Assembly: GCF_934643405.1 (NCBI RefSeq)
Contig: NZ_CAKUCL010000018.1
Span: 1 to 52,373, forward strand
Length of the DNA stretch: 52,373 nucleotides
Reading direction: 5' to 3'
DNA from: an uncultured Actinoplanes sp.
Lineage (GTDB): Bacteria > Actinomycetota > Actinomycetes > Mycobacteriales > Micromonosporaceae
Shown here: piece after piece, positions 32,288-41,385 of the stretch
Layout of the letters: every line of letters begins with the position of its first letter
Position numbering within the stretch: the first letter of the stretch is position 1
Program-made: the position numbers and the translations under genes
The notes under the pieces: generated by a model
What the model saw: the letters and a program-made list of their open reading frames with translations, nothing else
The model's database searches: none
Told to the model about the DNA's origin: nothing

Positions 32288-32572
32288 GTGAAGCTGAAGC
32301 TCGACCTGCACGACATCTTCAACAAGGGCAACGAGATCGACCGTGCGCTGCGCGGCATCATCGACGAGGCCGTGCAGAAGAAGGCCACCCTGGTCGAGAT
32401 CATCCCGGGGAAGGGCAGCGGCGCGCTGAAGAAGAAGGTGCTGCGCTTCCTCGACCAGAAGGAGATCAAACAGCTCTACCACCGGGTCGAGAAGGACGGC
32501 GACAACTGGGGACGGTTGTTCGTGCACTTCCGCTTCGATGCCCCGACCGGCCGCCGCGGCCGGGGCCGCTAG
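32288..32572 (+). CDS. Smr-domain protein
   Basis: The protein has 94 residues, essentially one Smr (small MutS-related) domain: LKLDLHDIFNKGNEIDRALRG, then LVEIIPGKGSGALKKKVLRFL containing the GKGxGxLK loop. Smr domains nick branched DNA or RNA. The protein is minimal, with a basic tail. It is tightly coupled to the TPR gene and its stop is adjacent to the convergent peptidase gene. Confidence 0.88.
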   Translation: MKLKLDLHDIFNKGNEIDRALRGIIDEAVQKKATLVEIIPGKGSGALKKKVLRFLDQKEIKQLYHRVEKDGDNWGRLFVHFRFDAPTGRRGRGR

Positions 32573-32573
32573 C

Positions 32574-34931
32574 TCACCACCGGTAGGTCTTCGCGACCGC
32601 GCACAGTTCGCTGGTGTGGGAGCCGACGATGCCCACGCCGGACGGGCGCGGCTTGAAGCCGGGCAGGTCGCTCAGGCCGTCGCTGCCGTCCATCGCCCGG
32701 AAGGTCACCGGCCCCGGCGTCCGTACCGTCAAAGTGATTTCGATGCCGCCGGCCGGCGGCCCGTGGAAGACGAAGCCGAAGCCCCACGGCCCGTTCGCCC
32801 GGCCGACCGGCACCGGACGCCCCTCGACCGTGGCGGCGGTGACCTGGCTTGCGCCGTTGACGCTCAGCCCGGTCAGCCGGACCTGCCGCTGCGGGATCAG
32901 CCGCAAGGTCATCGTCCGGACGTCGCCCGCCCGGGTGTCCCGCTCCAGCGTGAGGCTCGGCGGCGGCAGCGCAGCCGCCTGAGCCGGCCCGGTGCGGACG
33001 CGTTCCGCCCCGAACCACGGCATCGCATCGTTGACCGCGTGCAGGTCGCCCGAGACGTACTGCGATGTCCACTTCTGCACCTTCGCCTCGTCGCTGACCC
33101 ACTGGGCCGACCCGTCGTCGGCGTTCAACGAGTACATCAGCTGGGTCAGCGCCGGGTGCGCGGCGTCGAACCGGTCGGCGGACAGACCGAGCGTGCTGCA
33201 CAGGACCACCGCCAGCAGCGCCGCGGCGGTGGGGGCCATTCGCCGGCGCCGCGCCCCCAGCGCCGCCATGCCGCGCTGTCCCGTGGATCGCGGGTGGACC
33301 AGATCGACGATCGGGACCAGCGCGAGCCCCAGGAGCACGGCCAGGAACGCGCCGGCCCCGGCCATCGGCATGCCCAGCGCCGGGAACAGCATCACCACCG
33401 TGGGCAGCAGGATGATCACCGCAATCGTGGCGCCGGCGGTGACCGCGAGGACCGACCACCAGCCGCGGGTGAGGATCGCCACGGTGGCGGCCAGCGCGCC
33501 GGCCAGGGCGGGCAGCGCGGCCAGGTACGACCCGCCCGGGGTGACGGCGGCCAGCACCAGGCCCAGCGCGGCCAGCCAGCCCAGGCCCGCGATGGTGAGC
33601 GCCACCGGGCCGGCCATGCGGCGCATCAGGACGAACCAGCCGAACACCACGAACGCGGCGAGCGCCAGCACGGCCAGCCGGAACCACAGCGGCCGGTACG
33701 GGTCGATCGGCAGCTCGCCGTACTCGGGCCGGACCAGCTGAAGAACCAGCCAGTACACCTGGGCCAGCGCCGGTGCCAGCACGATCGGCGCCAGCGTCGA
33801 CGCGGCCGCGCCGGCCAGCCGCTTGCCGGTGGTCAGGCCGCGACGCCAGGCCAGCCAGGCGAGCGCGACCACGGCGACCAGCGCGAGCCCGGCGATCGGC
33901 CAGACCAGAGAGCCCGGGTAGCGCACCAGCAGACCGGGCGCGGGAAAGTACGTGGCGTCGTCCGCGCTGCCCAGGGCGCGCAGGTCACGGCCGCCGAGCA
34001 GTCGCGTCAGGGCCAGCGTGTTCTCGCCGTGGTGCTGGAGGCTGTCCCGGTTCATCGCCGACGGCAGGTCGGTCGGCGCGTGGTAGACCGCGGCGCCGTC
34101 GATGTAGGCCGCGTTCAGTCCGGTGAAGCCGGCCCGGCGGAACGCGGTGAAGTCGGTGTCGTTGGGCAGCAGCCGGTAGATCTCCACGGCGAACGACGTG
34201 CCGACCGGCTTGGGCGCCCGGCCGTAGAGGTCGACGAGCTTGCGGTTCTTCGCCGAGGTCTCGAACATGATGGCGGCGCCGCTGCTGCCTCGCGCCTCGA
34301 GGTTGAGCACCACACCGCCGTCCTTGGCGAGCGGGTGCTGGGTGACGAACGCCTGCGCGCCGCACAGGCACGCCTCCTCACCGTCGGTGAGTACCAGCAC
34401 GACGTCGTTGCGCAGGCGGGGACCGCTGGTCAGGGCCCGGGCGATCTCCAGGACTGCGGCGGTGCCGGCCGCGTCGTCGTTGCCGCCGGGACCGGTCTGC
34501 ACCGAGTCGTAGTGCGCGACCAGAAAGATCCGTCCGGTGGAGTTCGTGCCGGGTAGCAGAGCGACCACGTTCCGTACGTGGGCAAGCCCCGACCCGCCCG
34601 CGCTGCCGGACAGCTCGCCGCCTTCCAAAGAGGTCGTGTTCTGCACCTCGGGCGTCAGCCCGAGCCCGCGCAACGCGGTGACCAGATGCTCCCGCACCGC
34701 GTCCTGCGCCGCGCTGCCCACCGGATGCGGTCGTGTCGCGATCGCCTGGACCTGCTGAAACGCGCGGCCGGCGCTGAACTCGCCGGGCGGCGCGGACGCG
34801 TCCAGAGCGGCCGGCGGGCGGACCGCCAGCACCGCCACGAAGCCGGCCAGAGCCAGGACGACGACCGCGGCAAGGGCGGCCAGGGCCCGCTGGGGTACGT
34901 CCGCGATCAGGGGTGCGCGCATGGGTGACAT
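32574..34931 (-). CDS. Membrane-bound M28-family aminopeptidase
   Basis: The protein has 785 residues. An N-terminal membrane anchor precedes the M28 zinc peptidase domain (about 55-320). The metal ligands are visible: His in VAHYDSVQ, Asp in GGNDDAAGT, catalytic Glu-Glu in TDGEEACLC, Glu in NLEARG and His in VYHAPTDLPS. Residues about 340-570 hold eight or so membrane helices, and the last 190 form an outer beta-rich domain. This architecture resembles Fxna/ER aminopeptidase-type and other multi-pass M28 proteins. The substrate is unknown. The second ATG at 34922 is an alternative start. Confidence 0.9.
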   Translation of the reverse strand: MSPMRAPLIADVPQRALAALAAVVVLALAGFVAVLAVRPPAALDASAPPGEFSAGRAFQQVQAIATRPHPVGSAAQDAVREHLVTALRGLGLTPEVQNTTSLEGGELSGSAGGSGLAHVRNVVALLPGTNSTGRIFLVAHYDSVQTGPGGNDDAAGTAAVLEIARALTSGPRLRNDVVLVLTDGEEACLCGAQAFVTQHPLAKDGGVVLNLEARGSSGAAIMFETSAKNRKLVDLYGRAPKPVGTSFAVEIYRLLPNDTDFTAFRRAGFTGLNAAYIDGAAVYHAPTDLPSAMNRDSLQHHGENTLALTRLLGGRDLRALGSADDATYFPAPGLLVRYPGSLVWPIAGLALVAVVALAWLAWRRGLTTGKRLAGAAASTLAPIVLAPALAQVYWLVLQLVRPEYGELPIDPYRPLWFRLAVLALAAFVVFGWFVLMRRMAGPVALTIAGLGWLAALGLVLAAVTPGGSYLAALPALAGALAATVAILTRGWWSVLAVTAGATIAVIILLPTVVMLFPALGMPMAGAGAFLAVLLGLALVPIVDLVHPRSTGQRGMAALGARRRRMAPTAAALLAVVLCSTLGLSADRFDAAHPALTQLMYSLNADDGSAQWVSDEAKVQKWTSQYVSGDLHAVNDAMPWFGAERVRTGPAQAAALPPPSLTLERDTRAGDVRTMTLRLIPQRQVRLTGLSVNGASQVTAATVEGRPVPVGRANGPWGFGFVFHGPPAGGIEITLTVRTPGPVTFRAMDGSDGLSDLPGFKPRPSGVGIVGSHTSELCAVAKTYRW

Positions 34932-34997
34932 CTAAGCGGGTGGGTCCGACACCGGGTAGTCAGAAGATCGTTTATGGCGTGGCCTAGCGTTGTCGGG

Positions 34998-35357
34998 GTG
35001 AGCACGCCGTTCGACCCCGCCGCAGTCGTCGCGGAGTTCATCGACGCTGTGTCCCCCTATGACCCCCATCCCCAGGCCGGTCCGGCCGCCATGATCGGCG
35101 TCCGGACCGCGGTCGGTGAAGGCGTCTTCGCCGTCAGTGACCATGTCATCCGGGCCATGTGCAAGGCGCTGGCCGCCTATCGCGACCCCGAGGATCGAGG
35201 TGAATGTGTCGGCTGCGGCGGACGTCACCTGGACGAGAACCTGCACTGCCGCGATTGCGGCCGATTGCACGGCATCCTGGGTCAGGTGATCGCACAGCAC
35301 GCCGCCCGGGTCGCGGCCGCGCAGGCCGGCGAAACCCCAGCCGAGGACCGTTCGTGA
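34998..35357 (+). CDS. Unknown protein with a zinc-ribbon-like motif
   Basis: The protein has 119 residues. The only visible motif is a possible zinc ribbon, CVGCGGRHLDENLHCRDCG, at about residues 72-90. It has no membrane helix. I do not know its function. The GTG start follows GTCGGG; the signalling operon begins 79 bases after its stop. Confidence 0.6.
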   Translation: MSTPFDPAAVVAEFIDAVSPYDPHPQAGPAAMIGVRTAVGEGVFAVSDHVIRAMCKALAAYRDPEDRGECVGCGGRHLDENLHCRDCGRLHGILGQVIAQHAARVAAAQAGETPAEDRS

Positions 35358-35436
35358 GAGATAGTTGTGCCGCTGTGGAGAGTGGTACACGATCGTCGGG
35401 TCGAGCGGGGCTGGAGAGAAGCGGTGGGGGGACGGC

Positions 35437-36639
35437 ATGACTGAACGGTCGGTCGCGCCCCGCGCCCGGGTGGAGGCGGCGGTGCTCCCGGAGCGCCTGC
35501 GCGTCCTGCTCGTGGAGGACGACGAGGGCGACGCCTTCCTGGTCCGCGAGCTGCTGCACGAGGCGGGCGCCCCGTTCGACCTGTCGGTGGCCAGCAGTCT
35601 GCGCGAGGCGCGCGCGATGGTCCGCGGCATCCAATGCATCCTGCTCGACCTCGGGCTGCCCGACGCCGAGGGCATCGACGGCCTGCGCAAGCTGCTCTCG
35701 GTGGCCGGCAGCGCCGCGGTCTGCGTGCTGACCGGCCGCTCCGACGAGCACCTGGGCGTCGCCGCGGTCGCCGAGGGTGCCCAGGACTACCTGGTCAAAG
35801 GCCAGGTCGACGGCGTGCTGCTGACCCGGGCGCTGCGCTACGCGGTCGAGCGCAAGCGCGCCGACGAGAACGCCCAGCGGCTGCGCGAGGTCGAGCTGCG
35901 CCAGGCCGAGTCGGCCCGCCTGGAACGCGGCCTGCTGCCCCAGCCGTTGATGTCGACCGACAAGGTCTCGGTGCACACGTTCTACCGCTCGGGCCGGGCG
36001 ATGGGCCTGCTCGGCGGCGACTTCTTCGACGTGGTGCAGGTCGGCGACGACAAGCTGCACGTGATCGTCGGCGACGTCTGCGGGCACGGCGTGGACGAGG
36101 CGGCGCTCGGCGTCGAGCTGCGGGTCGCCTGGCGGGCGCTGGTGCTGGCCGGCGTGCCGGACGACCAGATCCTCGGCTCGCTGGAACAGGTGCTGATGAG
36201 CGAGCGGCGCGCCCGGGAGATCTTCGCAACCGTGGCGTCGGTGGTGCTCGACCTCTCCGCCAACCGCGCGACCGTCCGGCTGGCCGGGCATCCGCCGCCG
36301 GTGCTGCTCGCCGGTGGCCGGGCGGTTCCGGTCGCCGCGCGTGGCGGCATCGTGCTCGGGGTAAGTCCCCGTCCAGCCCCCGCGACCGAGGTGGAGTTCT
36401 CCGGCGATGACTGGTCCCTGCTGATGTACACCGACGGACTGATCGAGGGCCACACCGGCTCCGGGAACGAGCGGCTCGACGTGGACGGCCTGTGCGCGGT
36501 GCTCGATGAGCCGGTGGCGGCCGGCGTACCGTTGCCGGCCCTGCCCGCGTGGCTGGTGGGCCGGGCCGAGCAGGCCAACGGTGGCCCCCTCGCCGACGAC
36601 GTGGCGATGTTGCTGATCTCTCGGGGGACGGGCCGTTGA
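35437..36639 (+). CDS. Receiver domain-SpoIIE (PPM) phosphatase
   Basis: The protein has 400 residues. Residues 20-140 are a response regulator receiver with DD28-29, phosphoacceptor Asp71 (LLDLGLPD) and VKGQVD. A helical linker leads to a PPM-type SpoIIE phosphatase domain (170-395): LLGGDFFDVV, VGDVCGHGVDEAA, LMYTDGLIEG and LADDVAMLL bear the metal-binding Asp residues. Such proteins dephosphorylate STAS antagonists and so release sigma factors; the partner here is unknown. It is the first gene of an operon with overlapping stops and starts. Confidence 0.92.
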   Translation: MTERSVAPRARVEAAVLPERLRVLLVEDDEGDAFLVRELLHEAGAPFDLSVASSLREARAMVRGIQCILLDLGLPDAEGIDGLRKLLSVAGSAAVCVLTGRSDEHLGVAAVAEGAQDYLVKGQVDGVLLTRALRYAVERKRADENAQRLREVELRQAESARLERGLLPQPLMSTDKVSVHTFYRSGRAMGLLGGDFFDVVQVGDDKLHVIVGDVCGHGVDEAALGVELRVAWRALVLAGVPDDQILGSLEQVLMSERRAREIFATVASVVLDLSANRATVRLAGHPPPVLLAGGRAVPVAARGGIVLGVSPRPAPATEVEFSGDDWSLLMYTDGLIEGHTGSGNERLDVDGLCAVLDEPVAAGVPLPALPAWLVGRAEQANGGPLADDVAMLLISRGTGR

Positions 36640-38243
36640 GCGTGTTCGAGCTGCGCACCTGGACGATGCGCCGGCGCATCGTGGCGCTGTGCATCGCGGT
36701 CGGCCTGCTGCTCAGCGGCCTCGGCGTGTACGCGGCGCTGACCGCGGCGCGCAACAACCGGCAGCTGGACGACGTGCTGAACCGGGCGAGCCCGATGCGG
36801 GCCGCCGGCGAGACGCTGAACACGGCGTTGGTCGACCAGGAGACCGGCATCCGCGGTTACGTGATCAGCGGCCGGGAGGCGAACCTCCAGCCGTACAAGG
36901 ACGGGCAGGCCGAGGAAAGCGCCATGATCGCCCGGATCGAGAGCCTGCTGAAGCCGGGTGACACCGGCATACGCAGCGCGCTCGACGTGGTGAAGCAGCG
37001 GGCGGCGACGTGGCACGCCGAGGTGGCCGACCCGGTGCTGGCGGCGATGCGCGCCGGCGGGCCGGAGGCCGGCCGTGCCAAGATCGACGCCGCCTCGACC
37101 ACCCAGTTCACCGCGGTGCGCACGGCGATCACCGACATGCAGACCGAGATCCAGACCCTGCGCACCACCTCGGCCGACGCGGCCCGCGAGACCAGCCGCA
37201 CCATGGTGGCGATCCAGATCGCCGCGGCCGCGATCATCATCCTGGCCGGGGCGCTCCTCCTGCTGCTGCTCGACCGGCTGGTCAGCCGCCCGGTCGTCGA
37301 TCTGGCCGAGCAGGTGCGGCGGGTCGCGGACGGCGACTACACCCGGCACATCGAGAGCAGCGGGTCGCCCGAACTGGTGAGCCTGGCCGGCGACGTGGAC
37401 GGCATGCGCCGCAAGATCGCCGACGAGCTCGCCGAGGTGCGCGAGGCGCGCGGCCAGATCGAATGGGTGAACGAGCAGCTCAAGGCTCAGGCGGAGGAGC
37501 TCACCCGGTCGAACCGCGACCTCGAGCAGTTCGCCTACGTGGCCTCGCACGACCTCCAGGAGCCGCTGCGCAAGGTGGCCAGCTTCTGCCAGCTGCTCCA
37601 GCGGCGCTACTCGGGCCAGCTCGACGAGCGCGCCGACCAGTACATCGCGTTCGCCGTCGACGGCGCCCAGCGCATGCAGCGGCTGATCAACGACCTGCTG
37701 GCGTTCTCCCGGATCGGCCGGCTGACCGCGGGCTTCACCGACGTCGACCTGAACAAGGTGCTCGGCGAGGTGCGGTCGCAGCTGGAGGTCCGGGCCGGCG
37801 ACGAAGCCGAGATCAGCTGGACCGAGCTGCCCACGGTGGAGGGCGAGGAGCCGCTGCTCACCACCCTGTTCGTCAACCTGATCGGCAACTCGCTGAAGTT
37901 CCGCCGCCCGGACGTGCCGCCGGTGGTGCGGGTGACCGCCCGGCGCGAGGGCGACGAGTGGCAGATCAACGTCCGGGACAACGGCATCGGCATCGAGGCC
38001 GAGTTCGCGGACAAGGTGTTCGTGATCTTCCAGCGGCTGCACGCGCGGGACGCGTACGAAGGCACCGGCATCGGCCTGGCCATCGTCAAGAAAATCGTCG
38101 AATACCATGGCGGTCGGATCTGGCTGGACCTCGACGTCGAGGAAGGCACTTCGATCAACTTCACGCTTCCGGTGATTCCGGGGGTGCCCGAGCCGGAGGC
38201 GACGGTCCCGGCCCAGGAGACGCGGAAAGAGGTCACGGCATGA
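36636..38243 (+). CDS. CHASE3-HAMP sensor histidine kinase
   Basis: The protein has 535 residues with start TTG 36636, which overlaps the phosphatase stop by 4 bases. GTG 36642 is an alternative. A CHASE3 sensor (about 40-185) lies between two membrane helices; VDQETGIRGYVISGRE is typical. HAMP, a coiled coil, HisKA with His305 in VASHDLQEPLRKV, and a GHKL ATPase (LIGNSLKFRRPD, DNGIGIEAEF, GTGIGLAIVKK) follow. The HisKA and N-box forms resemble bacteriophytochrome-type kinases. The kinase probably phosphorylates the receivers next to it. Confidence 0.92.
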   Translation: MSVFELRTWTMRRRIVALCIAVGLLLSGLGVYAALTAARNNRQLDDVLNRASPMRAAGETLNTALVDQETGIRGYVISGREANLQPYKDGQAEESAMIARIESLLKPGDTGIRSALDVVKQRAATWHAEVADPVLAAMRAGGPEAGRAKIDAASTTQFTAVRTAITDMQTEIQTLRTTSADAARETSRTMVAIQIAAAAIIILAGALLLLLLDRLVSRPVVDLAEQVRRVADGDYTRHIESSGSPELVSLAGDVDGMRRKIADELAEVREARGQIEWVNEQLKAQAEELTRSNRDLEQFAYVASHDLQEPLRKVASFCQLLQRRYSGQLDERADQYIAFAVDGAQRMQRLINDLLAFSRIGRLTAGFTDVDLNKVLGEVRSQLEVRAGDEAEISWTELPTVEGEEPLLTTLFVNLIGNSLKFRRPDVPPVVRVTARREGDEWQINVRDNGIGIEAEFADKVFVIFQRLHARDAYEGTGIGLAIVKKIVEYHGGRIWLDLDVEEGTSINFTLPVIPGVPEPEATVPAQETRKEVTA

Positions 38244-38692
38244 CAGCTCTTCGGGCCGACGGCACACCGATCGAGGTGTTGCTGGTCGAGGACGATCCGG
38301 GCGACGTGCTGATGACCCAGGAGGCGTTCGAGGAGCACAAGGTCCGCAACCGGCTCACCGTCGTCTCCGACGGCGCGGAGGCCCTGGCCTACCTCCGCCG
38401 CGAGGGCGAGTACGCGAACGCGGTCCGCCCCGACCTGATCCTGCTCGACCTCAACCTGCCCCGCCGCGACGGCCGCGAGGTGCTGGAGGAGATCAAGAAG
38501 GACGACCAGCTGGGCCGCATCCCGGTGGTGGTGCTGACCACGTCCGCCGCCGACGAGGACATCCTGCGCAGCTACCAGTTGCACGCGAACGCGTACGTCA
38601 CGAAGCCGGTCGACTTCGACCGCTTCATCGCCGTCATCAAGCAGATCGACGAGTTCTTCGTCAGCGTCGTGAAGTTGCCGCCGCGTGCTTGA
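38240..38692 (+). CDS. Single-domain response regulator (Rcp1-like)
   Basis: The protein has 150 residues and is a lone receiver with an extended loop: LLVEDDPGDVLMTQEAF, Asp70 in LILLDLNLPRRDG, VVLTTSAADEDILRSY, and NAYVTKPVDFDRF. It lacks an output domain, as in Rcp1-type partners of CHASE3 or phytochrome kinases. Its ATG overlaps the kinase stop (ATGA) and its own 3' end overlaps the next gene by 8 bases. Confidence 0.93.
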   Translation: MTALRADGTPIEVLLVEDDPGDVLMTQEAFEEHKVRNRLTVVSDGAEALAYLRREGEYANAVRPDLILLDLNLPRRDGREVLEEIKKDDQLGRIPVVVLTTSAADEDILRSYQLHANAYVTKPVDFDRFIAVIKQIDEFFVSVVKLPPRA

Positions 38693-39494
38693 TCAGGTAG
38701 CCGATCTGGTCCGGGAGGTCGCGGCGACCGTCGTGCTGCCGCGCTTCCGGCATCTGAACTCCGGCGACATCCATCAGAAGTCGCCCGGCGACCTCGTCAC
38801 GGTCGCCGACAAGGAATCCGAGAAGGCGCTCACCCGTGGGCTCACCGCGCTGCTGCCCGGCTCCGAGGTGGTCGGCGAGGAGGCGGTGGCGGCCGATCCG
38901 TCCGTCCTCGACCGGATGAGCGACGGCGGTGCGGTGTGGATCGTCGACCCGGTCGACGGCACCAACAACTTCGCGGCGGGCAAGACGCCGTTCGCGGTGA
39001 TGGTCGCGCTGATGCAGGACGGCGAGCCGGTCGCGTCGTGGATCCTCGACGTGGTCGGCGATCACCTGACGGTGGCCGAGGCCGGCTCGGGCGCCTACCG
39101 CGACGGGGTACGGGTCAAGACGCGGACGGACGACCCGGTTCCCGGCGAGCTGCGCGGCGTGGTCGCCCGCAAATACCTGCCGCCGCTGCTGCGGGACGAG
39201 GCCGACCAGCACGCCCCCGCCTTCCTCGAGGTGACGCAGGGGCATCACTGCGCCGGTTACGAGTACCCGGCGATCGCCACCGACGAGCAGCAGTTCGGGC
39301 TGTTCTGGCGGGTGCTGCCCTGGGACCACGTGCCCGGCTCGCTGATCATGCGGGAGGCCGGTGGCACGGTCCGGCATCTCGACGGCAACCCCTACCAGCC
39401 CGCTCACCCGGAGAAGGGGTTGCTGGTCGCGGCGAACGACGACATCTGGCGCACGGTCCGCAACACGCTTTTTCCCGATCTTTCGTTTCTCTGA
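38685..39494 (+). CDS. Inositol monophosphatase-family phosphatase
   Basis: The protein has 269 residues. The metal-site motifs VGEEAV, VDPVDGTNNF and WDHVPGSLIMREAGG (WDxxxG) are all visible. The family includes inositol monophosphatase, histidinol phosphatase and 3',5'-bisphosphate nucleotidase, so the substrate is not fixed. GTG 38685 overlaps the response regulator gene by 8 bases, which ties it to the signalling operon. The SDR gene follows after 9 bases. Confidence 0.88.
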   Translation: MLDQVADLVREVAATVVLPRFRHLNSGDIHQKSPGDLVTVADKESEKALTRGLTALLPGSEVVGEEAVAADPSVLDRMSDGGAVWIVDPVDGTNNFAAGKTPFAVMVALMQDGEPVASWILDVVGDHLTVAEAGSGAYRDGVRVKTRTDDPVPGELRGVVARKYLPPLLRDEADQHAPAFLEVTQGHHCAGYEYPAIATDEQQFGLFWRVLPWDHVPGSLIMREAGGTVRHLDGNPYQPAHPEKGLLVAANDDIWRTVRNTLFPDLSFL

Positions 39495-39503
39495 GGAGGC
39501 GGC

Positions 39504-40277
39504 GTGCGGACTTACCTGGAGGGGGTCTTCGGTCTTGGCGGCCGTACTGCGGTCGTGACCGGGGGGAGTTCCGGCATCGGCCGGGCGATGGCGATCGCTC
39601 TCGGGCGGGCCGGCGCGCGGATCGTGCTGGTGGCCCGCCGTCCGGCGCCGATGGCCGAGGTCATCGCGGAGCTGCGAGGTTTCGGGGTGGAAGGGCACGC
39701 GGTCTCGGCGGATCTGGCGGACCGGACGGCCGTCACCACGGCGAGCGACAAGATCCTTGCTGCGTACGGGACACCGGACGTCCTGGTGAACTCGGCCGCG
39801 GTCAATCGACGGCCGCCCCTCGACGAGCTCACCGAAGACGACTGGGACATCACGATGGCGGCCAATCTGGACGCCCCGTTCCTGCTCGGTCAGGCGTTCG
39901 GGCCGCGGATGGCCGAGCGCGGCTGGGGACGCATCATCAACGTCGTCTCCCAGCAGGCCTTCCGCGCGTACGGGAACAGCGGTGCCTACGGCGTGGCCAA
40001 GGCGGGACTGGTGGCATTGACCCGGTCGCAGGCCGAGGCGTGGTCGAGGCGGGGCGTGTGCTGCAACGCGATCGCCCCCGGCGTCGTCCACACTCCACTG
40101 ACCGAGCCGGTCTTCGCCGATCCCGCGGTCGCCGACCGGCACGCCGCTCGCACCATGATCGGGAGAAACGGCGTACCGGAGGATTCTGGTGCATGTGCCG
40201 TCTTCCTGGCCAGCGACGCGGCGGTTGCCGTGACCGGTCAGACACTCTTCGTCGATGGTGGATACTCCGCTACTTAA
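39504..40277 (+). CDS. SDR-family oxidoreductase
   Basis: The protein has 257 residues. The cofactor motif is VVTGGSSGIGRAMAIALGRAG, and the active site has VNSAA, Ser in VVSQQAF, and Tyr-Lys in GAYGVAKAG. The ending VTGQTLFVDGGYSAT is typical of FabG-like enzymes that use NAD(P). GTG 39504 has GAGGAGG 9 bases upstream, overlapping the end of the phosphatase gene. It probably acts on the same pathway as that gene, but the substrate is unknown. Confidence 0.88.
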   Translation: MRTYLEGVFGLGGRTAVVTGGSSGIGRAMAIALGRAGARIVLVARRPAPMAEVIAELRGFGVEGHAVSADLADRTAVTTASDKILAAYGTPDVLVNSAAVNRRPPLDELTEDDWDITMAANLDAPFLLGQAFGPRMAERGWGRIINVVSQQAFRAYGNSGAYGVAKAGLVALTRSQAEAWSRRGVCCNAIAPGVVHTPLTEPVFADPAVADRHAARTMIGRNGVPEDSGACAVFLASDAAVAVTGQTLFVDGGYSAT

Positions 40278-40289
40278 GCGCGGCTTAAG
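40273..40289. promoter_or_regulatory. Palindrome CTTAAGC-gcg-GCTTAAG at the SDR stop
   Basis: Perfect 7-bp arms overlap the SDR stop codon and lie 60 bases before the secreted protein gene. It may be a weak terminator or an operator; no T-run follows. Confidence 0.4.
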
Positions 40290-40350
40290 CATCTGCGAAT
40301 CTCCCGTGCGGCGCGGTAAAGTTCCCGCGCTCACTCATGGGAGGTAATCC

Positions 40351-41361
40351 GTGGCGGCGGCTTTCCTGCGGCGGCTCAGCGCCGTCCTCGCGCTGGTCGT
40401 GACCGCTTGTGTGGTGTTCGTGGGTGCGCCGGTCTCGGCCGCGCCGACCGATCCGGAGGGCGGCAGCAAGACGCTGCACGACGCCCTCGAGTCCGCCGCC
40501 AAGGGGCAGGCCGAGGCGATCCGGAAACTGAACAACTCGAAGAAGCGCCAGGCCCAGTTGCAGGACGTCGTGAAGAGGTCCGAGGCGTCGGCGAAGTCGC
40601 TCGAGTCGCAGGTGGGCACGATCGCCAACCGGTCCTACCGGATGGGCCGCACCAGCACGATGTCGATGCTGCTCGACTCCAGCTCGCCCGACCTCTTCCT
40701 GGAGCGCGTGCAGCGCCTCGACATGATGGCCCAGCTCGACGGCCAGGTCCTCACCCAATACCGGGACGATCTCGCCAAGGCCAGGCAGGCCAAGGCCGAG
40801 ATCGACAAGGAGATCGCCGAGCAGCAGAAGCAGGTCGCCGCGCTGACCAAGAAGAAGAAAGAGGCGGAGCTGGCGCTCGGCAGCATCGGCGGCGGCGGCG
40901 ACTCCGGCGGCTTCGTCTCGGCGAGTTCGGCGCTGGCCAAGCCGGCCCCGCGCAACTCCGACGGCTCCTGGCCGAAGGAGTCCTGCACGGTCAACGACCC
41001 GACCAGCACGGGGTGCATCACACCGCGCACGCTGCACGCGTACCAGGAGGCCCGCGCCGACGGGTTCACCCACTACACGGTGTGCTGGAGCCAGCGCGAC
41101 TCCGGCGAGCATCCCAAGGGCCGGGCCTGCGACTTCTCGGCGAACGCGTCCACCTTCAAGGACGCGGCCGCGACCGGCAGCGACAAGGCGTACGGAGACC
41201 GGCTGGCGGCGTACTTCGTGAAGAACGCCGATCGTCTCGGCGTCCTCTACGTGATCTGGGACCGGCAGATCTGGCAACCGGGAACGGGCTGGAAGGCGTA
41301 CAGCGCCTCCGGCGGTCCGTCGGTCGTCCACACCAACCACGTGCACCTGTCCATGATCTGA
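40351..41361 (+). CDS. Secreted coiled-coil protein with ARB_07466-like C-terminal domain
   Basis: The protein has 336 residues. A signal peptide (FLRRLSAVLALVVTACVVFVG) is followed by a long coiled coil (about 45-180, EIDKEIAEQQKQVAALTKKKK at its end). The C-terminal 130 residues match the ARB_07466-like domain of actinobacterial cell wall proteins: CITPRTLHAYQEARADGFTHY, VCWSQRDSGEHPKGRACDF and the ending VVHTNHVHLSMI. The coiled coil resembles that of NlpC/P60 exported factors, but no peptidase catalytic triad was identified. GTG 40351 has a strong GGGAGG. Confidence 0.82.
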   Translation: MAAAFLRRLSAVLALVVTACVVFVGAPVSAAPTDPEGGSKTLHDALESAAKGQAEAIRKLNNSKKRQAQLQDVVKRSEASAKSLESQVGTIANRSYRMGRTSTMSMLLDSSSPDLFLERVQRLDMMAQLDGQVLTQYRDDLAKARQAKAEIDKEIAEQQKQVAALTKKKKEAELALGSIGGGGDSGGFVSASSALAKPAPRNSDGSWPKESCTVNDPTSTGCITPRTLHAYQEARADGFTHYTVCWSQRDSGEHPKGRACDFSANASTFKDAAATGSDKAYGDRLAAYFVKNADRLGVLYVIWDRQIWQPGTGWKAYSASGGPSVVHTNHVHLSMI

Positions 41362-41385
41362 GCGTCGCGCCGATACCATCCGGCG

